This document shows positions 1 to 7,600 of a DNA stretch of 40,000 nucleotides, in pieces. Position 1 is the stretch's first letter, and every line of letters starts with the position of its first letter. The stretch covers positions 1-40,000 of the forward strand of contig VBDE01000082.1 in the NCBI GenBank assembly GCA_005883665.1, in the 5' to 3' direction. The position numbers and the translations under genes were made by a program. This DNA is from Betaproteobacteria bacterium. Its GTDB lineage: Bacteria; Pseudomonadota; Gammaproteobacteria; Burkholderiales; SG8-39. The notes under the pieces are model-generated. The model searched no databases, was not told the DNA's origin, and saw only the letters and a program-made list of their open reading frames with translations.

Positions 1-307
1 GTTGGCTCGGGTCGAGCGCGCAGGCACGCTGCAGCACCGGTTCCGCCGCATCGTACCGCCGCTTGGCGGCCAGCGCCTTGCCGAGCCGTCCCCAGTGCAA
101 GGCAACGGCCGGCTCCAGCTCGACCGCACGCTTGAAGGACGAGATGGCTTGCTCGCCCTGCCCCATCTCCAACTGGCGTTGGCCAAGCAGCACCCATTCT
201 TCCGCGTTGGCTGGTGCAGGACGCTCGCGCTGCGCTTCGGCCGCAACGACCGAATCTGTCGGCAGCAAGAGCGCCGAGGCGGAACCGGCGTTAGACGTTT
301 CGATCAT
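1..307 (-). CDS. TPR protein, N-terminal part (cut by left edge)
   Basis: An open frame read leftwards from ATG at 307 and running off the window gives about 102 residues. The first 35 or so are low-complexity, Ala/Pro-rich linker. Two TPR units follow, with the typical pattern of WVLLGQ..LEMGQGEQAISSFKRAVELEP and LHWGRLGKALAAKRRYDAAEP. TPR units are protein-interaction scaffolds; whether a catalytic domain follows cannot be seen. The ATG lies 9 bases after the stop of the ParB-like gene, and the gap holds AAGGCGGAG as a ribosome-binding site, so this is the third gene of a minus-strand operon behind the sulfotransferase. Given the rest of the window it could be another TPR glycosyltransferase, but that is a guess. 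Confidence 0.75.
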   Translation of the reverse strand, partial: MIETSNAGSASALLLPTDSVVAAEAQRERPAPANAEEWVLLGQRQLEMGQGEQAISSFKRAVELEPAVALHWGRLGKALAAKRRYDAAEPVLQRACALDPSQ

Positions 308-316
308 TCTCCGCCT

Positions 317-1270
317 TCACTCGGCAAGGCTCTGCTCTAAGCCCTGGATCAGCACGAACTTCCTGCGCCGCGGGACGAGAACCGCCGCCGAAACCGCCGG
401 ATCCCAGTAATCGAGCGGCGTCGGCGGCCTCTCTCCGAGATACGTCGCGGGCGCAAGTACGCCCTTCGGTGGCGCCAGGTCCTCGCCGTGCACGAAGCGA
501 CGGACGAGCGCCGGGACCTTGGTGATGCCCTGCTTCACGAGCGCGGCTGCGCGATGGTTACCGTCCCTGAGCACGAACCGCCCGCCCACTTCGGCGACCT
601 GCACGTAGGAGGTCGCGATCTCGACAATAAACCCCATGTGGATGCCGCGTGGCACTTCCCGGGCGGCGAAGCCCACCACGCGCAAATTGCCATCGGGGGA
701 GCCGACCACGGCTACATTGCGCAGGGAATCGACCTGATAGGACAACGGCTGCGGATCCGCAATCGGCAGCGTGATGTCGGCGAGCGCTGGAAGGTCATTG
801 GCATCCAGACGAGTGATCCTCGCGTCAGGCTCCGTTACGACCGTGTGTTGCACCACACACACTCGCGTGAGATCGACAATGGCGATCTCCCAACCCTCAT
901 CGCGGAAGGTCTTGAACCGCTCGTGCCCATAGAGCGCCGCACGGTGTGCGTGCAGGACCTCCGGACAAGGCGCGACGATCGGCGAAGGCGCCTGGAATTT
1001 CTCGCGCGCCGCGACAACGGCTCGCGCGGCTTCGACGGCTCGCCGTTGCTCGTCGGTCAGTTCGAGGTCTCGGCGGTGCGAGGTCAGTACGCCCCTCGCC
1101 TGCTTGTCGGAGAGCCAACCCAACAGGGCTCGTGCAGGGCGCAGCACCGGAGCTTCGGGAGCCATAGGTCGGCGGAGCATAGCGCGGGGCTCGTGCCCGC
1201 TCAATAGCGGCGCACTGCTGTCCATGGTGCTTCCCATGCCGGTCCCGGCACGAGGTCTCGCAGACCTCAT
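317..1270 (-). CDS. ParB/sulfiredoxin-like domain protein
   Basis: Protein of about 317 residues, not recognised as a named family. Its C-terminal third carries FVLRDGNHRAAAL followed by GITKVPALV, which resembles the core of ParB/sulfiredoxin-like domains (DGxHRxxA, then a short helix and a VPxLV strand). In chromosome-partition ParB this fold binds nucleotide, but here it is a stand-alone protein without a visible helix-turn-helix, so DNA partition is not implied. The gene starts right after the sulfotransferase stop and ends 9 bases before a TPR gene, so the three are probably co-transcribed. The start is uncertain: ATG at 1270 is the first after the upstream stop, and ATGs at 1237, 1225 and 1165 are alternatives. 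The last of these would trim a poorly structured N-terminus. None has a strong Shine-Dalgarno sequence. Confidence 0.65.
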   Translation of the reverse strand: MRSARPRAGTGMGSTMDSSAPLLSGHEPRAMLRRPMAPEAPVLRPARALLGWLSDKQARGVLTSHRRDLELTDEQRRAVEAARAVVAAREKFQAPSPIVAPCPEVLHAHRAALYGHERFKTFRDEGWEIAIVDLTRVCVVQHTVVTEPDARITRLDANDLPALADITLPIADPQPLSYQVDSLRNVAVVGSPDGNLRVVGFAAREVPRGIHMGFIVEIATSYVQVAEVGGRFVLRDGNHRAAALVKQGITKVPALVRRFVHGEDLAPPKGVLAPATYLGERPPTPLDYWDPAVSAAVLVPRRRKFVLIQGLEQSLAE

Positions 1271-1274
1271 CGGG

Positions 1275-2093
1275 TCATTGGGCGTATCCAAGTTGCGCCG
1301 CGACGTCCCGTACTTCCGCTGCGGCCAGCGCTGCGCGGTCACGCTCATCGAGGGATATTGCGCAGGCGTCGAGCTCAGGGTCGCGATCGGGTCGCGCCGG
1401 GTTGGGGACGCCCCCGATGTATGTCTCAATCGCAGCGCGGTCGAATCGCTCCGCGTCGATCGCGACGTGCGCTGCCAGCGAGGCGATCGCCGCTTCGGGA
1501 TCGGCGACGATATCCTCATATCGCCACAGGCGCACCGAAGAGCCTGCAAGACAGGTGCGAGCCAGTGACAATGACACCGTCGCCCAACGGCTGAGGAAGA
1601 CCTCGGGCCGCGACTGGTAGTCCTTTTCGTAGAACGCTGTGCCTTTGATTGAGCGCAGCGCTGCCTCAGGGTTGCGGACCAGAACAATAATCGCCGCATT
1701 GGGAAAAATCATTTTGAGCAGCTCGACTGCGCCTCCCGTGTATCGGATCTCCTTGAATCCCCATCGCCGGTAACCAAGCTCCGCTGCTGGCACCGCGAGC
1801 GACCGAATCAATGCGGCCCGCGCGCCTTCCACGAACGCCTCGTGCGGTGGGTTGACGTTCGGGATCCAACTGTTCCACCCTTCGCTCGTGAATCGGGCGA
1901 AATGTCGCGCGCCCTCGGTTTCGATCCACTGAGCCATCCCCGTCACCATGCGCTGCAACCCATCGAGCAACAAGCCGCCGTGCTCGCCCCAGATCATGAT
2001 CTCGCCGGTCGAGATCAGCAGTCGTTGGAGGAGCGTGCTGCCGGTCCGACTGCCTCCCGCCAACACGAACACGGGTGGTCCGCTCGGGTCCAC
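1275..2093 (-). CDS. PAPS-dependent sulfotransferase
   Basis: Protein of 272 residues. It should transfer sulfate from PAPS to a hydroxyl or amine on a sugar, lipid or protein; the acceptor cannot be told. The 5'-phosphosulfate-binding loop is clear near residues 13-26 (GGSRTGSTLLQRLL). A WGFKEIR motif lies near residue 125, and the 3'-phosphate-binding strand and loop follow (IIVLVRNPEAALRS, about residues 140-155). These three elements in order are typical of the Sulfotransfer_3 type of bacterial sulfotransferases, and the length fits. The gene sits between a GT4 glycosyltransferase and a ParB-like gene on the same strand, which suggests sulfation of a glycan. A sulfatase gene stands 21 kb away in the same region. 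No transmembrane segment is seen, so it is likely cytoplasmic. Confidence 0.85.
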   Translation of the reverse strand: MDPSGPPVFVLAGGSRTGSTLLQRLLISTGEIMIWGEHGGLLLDGLQRMVTGMAQWIETEGARHFARFTSEGWNSWIPNVNPPHEAFVEGARAALIRSLAVPAAELGYRRWGFKEIRYTGGAVELLKMIFPNAAIIVLVRNPEAALRSIKGTAFYEKDYQSRPEVFLSRWATVSLSLARTCLAGSSVRLWRYEDIVADPEAAIASLAAHVAIDAERFDRAAIETYIGGVPNPARPDRDPELDACAISLDERDRAALAAAEVRDVAAQLGYAQ

Positions 2094-2095
2094 GC

Positions 2096-2281
2096 CTAGG
2101 TCAAGTATTCTGAATCACGATGTTCGGGAACTTGGCCGAGAATTCCAATGAGCGCGTGCAGTCTGGCCTGGACGCCGGCCTCGGCAGTGGACATGGAATG
2201 AGCGGCATAGATGCGTTGAAAGAGAGAGTTTAACGAAAAAGCGGTTCTATCGGTACCAAAGCTCTGGAGCGACGAATTCAT
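2096..2281 (-). CDS. possible small protein, unrecognised
   Basis: Open frame of 61 codons that ends two bases before the sulfotransferase start and begins 67 bases after the GT4 stop. The composition is not obviously that of a shadow frame, and the tight junction with the sulfotransferase would suit a co-translated small gene. There is no motif, signal peptide or good ribosome-binding site. A second short frame (about 2246-2329, starting MRSATRKVVLLDF) overlaps its start. The whole 2094-2348 interval may equally be a decayed gene. Low confidence. Confidence 0.22.
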   Translation of the reverse strand: MNSSLQSFGTDRTAFSLNSLFQRIYAAHSMSTAEAGVQARLHALIGILGQVPEHRDSEYLT

Positions 2282-2348
2282 CGCGGACCCGGAAGTCGAG
2301 CAGTACTACTTTGCGTGTCGCCGACCTCATGGGCGAAACGCGGCGACT

Positions 2349-3359
2349 CTACAGCGAGAGCTCCGAATTGGCAGTGTGCGTCGATGGCGGGTGCAGAAAG
2401 TATTCGCGCACGCGAGCGATATGCGCCTCCCCAAGCTGGCTGACCACCGTGGCCCGCGCGGCGTGGCCTACGCGGTGGGCAAGGGAACGATCGGTCCGCA
2501 ACCCTTCGATGTAATCGAGGGCTTCGTTGTGCGTATCGAAGAGGAATCCGTTAGTCCCATGCACGATCAACTCGCGGTAGCCCCCGCTGCGGCCTGCGAC
2601 CACCGGCAGCGCGCAAGCCATCGCCTCGACGACAACCCGACCTGAGGCTTCGCGCCATATCGGGTTCGTGCGATAGATGAAAGCGTCGAGCGACTGCAGG
2701 AAGCTGGGCGCTGGGACGGCGCCGGCGGGCAGCAATTCGATCGCTGGGCTGCCGCCAAGGCGTTCATGCAACACCGTAGCACCCATCAACCGGACGTGAA
2801 TGCCGCGCGCGACCAGCTGGCGATACAGCCGGACGTCCTGAGGGTGGTGCTTGTAATCGTTGTCGCGGCTCAAGCGCCCAACGACAAACGCCTCGGACCC
2901 CTGGGGTCGTGGAGCGGGCCGGAACAGATTGAAATCGTAAAACCCCCAATCGACGAATCCCGCCATTTGCGCCGATGCGCGGTGCGTTGCCGATGGAAAC
3001 ACGAGCTCGGGCTTCGGGAGCGCGGCTTCCGAGGCAAACTCGAGTAGATTCCGCAGTATGTGAAGTTCGGGGGTGTTGTACACGATGATCAGGCGTTCCG
3101 GCCGCGCGCCCTTGAGCCAGTGCCTGCGTTCGGCGAACGTCCCCAGAAGGACCAACGTACCGCCATGAGGCAAGGTGCCGCCGGCAGGGTCCAGCCGGCG
3201 GAACGGGTAGCCCGCGAGCGTGACATCGGGGTCTCTTTCGGCCCAGAGAATCACATCGGCGTCGGCGGAGAGCAGCGCGTGATAGTCCAAGGCCCGCCGT
3301 TCGCTGCCGCCGAATGCGCTGGCGAACGGATTGACGAGATGGATCGTCGTCCTAGACAT
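2349..3359 (-). CDS. GT4-family glycosyltransferase
   Basis: Protein of 336 residues with a GT-B fold layout. The N-terminal half has a short Gly-Gly-Ser loop (NPFASAFGGSERRALDYH). The C-terminal half holds the retaining-transferase EX7E motif in EASGRVVVEAMACALPVVAG, then the usual GGYRELI and NGFLF elements. It should transfer a sugar from a nucleotide-sugar donor to a glycan or lipid acceptor in the cytoplasm; donor and acceptor are unknown. At 336 residues it is a little shorter than the usual 360-400, mainly in the N-terminal domain. It stands upstream of the sulfotransferase on the same strand, so the two may act on the same glycan. The start is the first ATG after the upstream stop. 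Confidence 0.85.
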   Translation of the reverse strand: MSRTTIHLVNPFASAFGGSERRALDYHALLSADADVILWAERDPDVTLAGYPFRRLDPAGGTLPHGGTLVLLGTFAERRHWLKGARPERLIIVYNTPELHILRNLLEFASEAALPKPELVFPSATHRASAQMAGFVDWGFYDFNLFRPAPRPQGSEAFVVGRLSRDNDYKHHPQDVRLYRQLVARGIHVRLMGATVLHERLGGSPAIELLPAGAVPAPSFLQSLDAFIYRTNPIWREASGRVVVEAMACALPVVAGRSGGYRELIVHGTNGFLFDTHNEALDYIEGLRTDRSLAHRVGHAARATVVSQLGEAHIARVREYFLHPPSTHTANSELSL

Positions 3360-3454
3360 GGTACTAATTAGTTGGCGAGCATGTTCTCAAGTGCAATCCA
3401 ATGAGATCCCTGCGTGCGAGCGCTTCCATATCCCAGTCGACGCCAGCGCGCCGG

Positions 3455-4471
3455 TCAGCTGCCCGGAAGATAATGGATATCTCGGAAAAAAAGGTCCTTC
3501 CACGAATCAGGTTTCGTCTTGACGACGCCGGTGCCGGCCCTGAACGACGCGAACTTGAGGACGTTTTCGGGCGTCAGCGTAAACCGGAGCTGGGGATCGG
3601 CCAGTATCCTGGCAAGACCCTCGACCGACGTGCTCTTCTCGCCCGTCATCTCCAGATACATTGCCGCTGCCGTACTCTTGTTGTTGTTGATGAAATCGGT
3701 GGCCTCGACCAATGCCGCCAGGAACGCAGCGTATAGCTTCGGATTCTGGTCGCGGAACTTCGACGTGGTCCATGCCAGGATGAACGTCTGTGGGCCGCCC
3801 CAGACGTCGTAGGAATTCAGCACCGTGCGCACGCCGGCGTGCTTGAGCTCGTCGTACTGGAACGGCGGCGACGCAAAGTGCGCCGTGATCTCGCTGCGGC
3901 TCGACAGCAGTGCCTGCAATGCCGTCGGGTGCGCCATGTTGACGGTCAAGTGATCGAACTTGCTCCAATTCGCATCACCAAAGGCTTGCGCCGACGCGAG
4001 CTGCAGTGTAACCGCTTGCGAGGATATCTTCACGCCCGCGATCGCAATGCGGTCCTGATCCGTGAGGTCCTTGATGCTCTTGACGCTGGGGTTGCGGGTG
4101 TTGAGAAGCATGGGCATCGAGTCGAGCGCAGCAACGCCTTTGACGCCCAGCGAGTCGCGCGTGCGGTCCCACAAGATGACGAAGGAACCGAGCCCTCCTG
4201 CGACGAAATCAAGATTGCCCGAAATGATCCCGTCGTTGGCAACGGCGCCGTCGGCGTAGGTGTTCCAACTGACGGTGACGTCGCCCAAGCCTTGGGCCCT
4301 CGCGTGCTTCTCGACGAGTCTTTCATGTTCCATCACCATGATTTGCAGATAGCCGATGCCGTATTGACGCGCCACGCGCAGGCTTGTCACCTCGGCCTGC
4401 GCCGACAGCGCGAGCTGAGAAATAAACAGAGTCGCCAGTACGAGCTTGATTCTCGAAAATGTGCTTTTCAT
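3455..4471 (-). CDS. ABC transporter periplasmic binding protein, NitT/TauT type
   Basis: Protein of 338 residues from ATG at 4471, which has GGAG four bases upstream and opens directly with a signal peptide (MKSTFSRIKLVLATLFISQL, cleavage near ALSAQA). Longer in-frame starts exist but would bury the signal. The mature part follows the SsuA/TauA/NrtA plan: an early VARQYGIGYLQIMVME segment, a GGLGSFVILWD strand and a C-terminal segment with a predicted ligand-gating PENVLKFASFRAGTGVVK. Relatives bind nitrate, sulfonates, taurine or thiamine precursors; the ligand cannot be chosen from sequence. No permease or ATPase gene is adjacent, so it is an orphan or pairs with distant subunits. Divergent from the NRPS-like gene. 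A sulfonate ligand would suit the sulfotransferase nearby, but that is conjecture. Confidence 0.85.
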   Translation of the reverse strand: MKSTFSRIKLVLATLFISQLALSAQAEVTSLRVARQYGIGYLQIMVMEHERLVEKHARAQGLGDVTVSWNTYADGAVANDGIISGNLDFVAGGLGSFVILWDRTRDSLGVKGVAALDSMPMLLNTRNPSVKSIKDLTDQDRIAIAGVKISSQAVTLQLASAQAFGDANWSKFDHLTVNMAHPTALQALLSSRSEITAHFASPPFQYDELKHAGVRTVLNSYDVWGGPQTFILAWTTSKFRDQNPKLYAAFLAALVEATDFINNNKSTAAAMYLEMTGEKSTSVEGLARILADPQLRFTLTPENVLKFASFRAGTGVVKTKPDSWKDLFFRDIHYLPGS

Positions 4472-4674
4472 TGTTCTCCGGGCTTTTCTCGCGCGCAGCG
4501 AGTGATCGTTCATGGTTGTCGGAGGCAACTTCGGTGTGTAATATAAACGCAGAAGGGTTTTCACGGAATTGCGTGAGTGAAAAATCCGGACCCGCAGTCC
4601 CGGAAACGCTCGCCATTCCCCGCGGTACCCGGTGACCGAGCGCCATGGTCTTCGGCAGGGAGCCCCATTAACCT
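4472..4674. promoter_or_regulatory. divergent intergenic region, possible minus-strand -10
   Basis: This 203-base gap separates the divergent binding-protein and NRPS-like genes and so must hold at least one promoter for each if they are not read from afar. On the minus strand TATATT at 4545-4540 could be a -10 element for the binding-protein gene, 69 bases before its ATG; the -35 candidate 17 bases upstream (TTCCGT) is poor. On the plus strand GGGAG at 4658-4662 is the only ribosome-binding candidate for the NRPS-like gene, 12 bases before the ATG, which is far. Confidence 0.3.
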
Positions 4675-7600
4675 ATGATCACCCGCAGCTCGCGGTGTCG
4701 AACGGTTGTAGATCTTGTGCGCTTACGCGCAGGCATCGCTGCCGACCGCCCGGCGTACACGTACTTGACCGACGGTGAGGCGGAAGAGCGCACCCTCACA
4801 TGGCATGACGTCGACGTAGGAGCGCGCGCGCTGGCAGCCTGGCTCGGTCGCCTCCCGGGTAGAAGCGAGCGGATGGTGTTGTTGTTCCCGACCGGGCTCG
4901 AGTTCGTGACGGCGTTCTTCGGTTGCCTTTATGCCGGCGTGGCCGCGGTGCCGGCCTACCCGCTCGATCCGCTGCATCTCGCGCGAACTAGAGCGAGGCT
5001 GCGGTTGATGCTCGACGACTGCAGACCCTCTCGCATTCTCACGACCACCGCTTATCGCGGGGTGGTTCTGAGCATGTTCGACGACCGCTCGCAGCTCGAC
5101 GGCTTCGAATGGGGACTCGTCGACACGGTTCCGGACGATCTCGCGTTGGCGTGGAGGCCGCCGGAGATCGACGACAACACGCTCGCGATCATCCAATACA
5201 CCTCAGGAGCGATCGCCAACCCTAAGGGCGTCCTTCTCTCGCACCGAAGCGTCCTGGCAAACGAAGCGATGATCGCCGGCGCGCACGGATACGACATCGA
5301 GACCACGTTCGTCTCATGGCTCCCACTCGCGCACGACTGGGGACTCATCAATTCAATCGTCCAGCCGGCGTACTCCGGCGGACGGAGCGTGCTGATGTCA
5401 ACCGAGGCCTTCCTGGAAAAGCCCGTGCGCTGGCTACGTGCCATGTCTGGTTGTCGCTCGGTTTCGAGCGGTGGACCTAACTTCGCCTACGACTTCTGCT
5501 GTCGGCGCATCGCGCCCGAGCAGCGCATCGGACTCGACCTCGTTGGGTGGCGGTGGGCTGGCGTCGGCAGCGGACCCGTCTCGAGCGAAACGCTGGCGGC
5601 ATTCTCGTCGGCGTTTCAGCCCTTCGGCTTCACCGCGTCGGCCTTCTATTCAGGGTACGGGCTGGCGGAAGCTACACTTCTCGTGTCCGATTCGCAGCGG
5701 TTCCAGGTCCCCCGGGCGCTAATCGTTGACCGAGTGTCGCTGCAGGAAGGTCTGATATTGCCACGCGTGGCCGTTGACTCTTCCATAACGCAGTCGTTCA
5801 CGAGCTGCGGTACGCCTCCTGCTGTCGAGCGCGTTCGCATTGTCGATCCTGAGACTAGGGCTGTCCGTCCGGACGATCAGGTCGGGGAAATCTGGGTCGC
5901 CGGCGACAACGTGGCGGGAGGCTACTGGAACCGACCTGAGGAATCCCAACAGACGTTTGGCGGAATCACGGCCGACGGCGACGGGCCGTTCCTCAGGACC
6001 GGCGATCTCGGATTCTTTCATCACGGCGAGCTGTACATCTGCGGCCGGCTGAAAGACCTCATCATCATCAGAGGCCGCAACATTTATCCTCACGATATCG
6101 AGTTGACGGCGGAGCACTCCCATCCCTCAGCCCGCCCCGGCAGTTCAGTAGCATTCGCGATCGATACCGGGGCCGACGAGCGCGTCGTCGTCTTGCAGGA
6201 ACTCCGCCCCGTCGCGCCGGGAAGCCCAAGACACGATGCGGAAATCGCCGACGCGATCCGGACCGCAATTGTCGGAGTGCACGGCCTGATCGCCGAGGTG
6301 GTTCTGGTGGAGCCGGGCACGATTCGCAAGACATCGAGCGGCAAGCTGCGGCGTAACGCCTGCCGCGAGGCGTTCCTCGCGGGCGAGCTCGACGTTCGCT
6401 ACGATCAAACTCCCGCGAAAGAGCAGGAACGACTTCATCTCGAGGGTGGATCGAGGGTGACCACGTCGGTTGATGCCGGCATGCAAACGATCGGCGCCCG
6501 ACTCGCGAAGCTCGCGAGCCGCTTCCCGGAGAGGATTGCGGTTGTCGAGGGGTCCTCGGCAGTCACCTTCAGACAACTCGATACCGCAGCGACGGCCATC
6601 GCACACGCGATCGTCGCCGTGCGGCAGGGCCTTCCAGGGCGCGTGTGCCTGTTCTTCGAGAACAGAGCTCCCGCCATCAAGGCGATCTTCGGGGCGGGCC
6701 GGAGCGGCTACGCCTATGTTCCAGTGGACGCCGGCGATCCAGAGGAGCGTTTGCGCAACATCCTCTTGGACAGCGAGCCCGTCGTACTGCTGACCGAGCA
6801 GTGTTTGCTCGAGCGTGCGCGCACGATTACGCCGCCTGGCTGCACGGTGATCGACATCGCAGGGCTGCAACCCATCGCTCAAGTTCGACCGTTGCCCGAA
6901 GTGCCCTCCGACGCGCCGGTGTATCTCTACTACACGTCGGGATCCACCGGCAGGCCCAAAGGCGCGATTCAGACTCATCGAAACCTCCTGTTCTTCGCTG
7001 ACGCCTACGCGCGGGCGCTCGCGATCGGAGAACACGATCGCTTATCCTTGTTGTATACGCTGAGCTTCAACGCGGCCAACATGGACATTTTCGGCGGGCT
7101 GCTCAGCGGCGCGACGCTTTGCGCGTACGACATCCGGCGGGAGAGCGTCGCCCGGTTGGCTGACTGGCTCGATCGCGAACGAATCACCGTACTTCATACC
7201 GTCCCGACCGTTTTCCGGGAGATGGGCAATCGCCTGCCGCCCGATCGGCTCCTTTCCCATCTGAGAGTTATCGATCTCGGCGGCGAATCGGTGTTCGCGG
7301 GCGACGTCGACCTCTTCCGAGCGCATACGCAGGCTCGTTGCGTCTTCGTCAACCAGCTCGCGGCGACCGAGGTCGGCTTGATCGCACAACACAAGGTCGA
7401 ACACAACAGCCCGCGCAACTCTGGCTCGATCGTTCCGGTTGGTCGGTGTCCCGACGGCGTGCGCGTCGAGATCCGCCGGGACGATGGCGGTGCGGCGGAG
7501 GCCGGCGAGGCGGGTGAAATTGTCGTCTGCAGCCCGTACGTCAGTCCCGGTTATTGGCGCCGGCCCGAGCTCGATGCGGTGGCTTTTGCCGCCGATGCTA

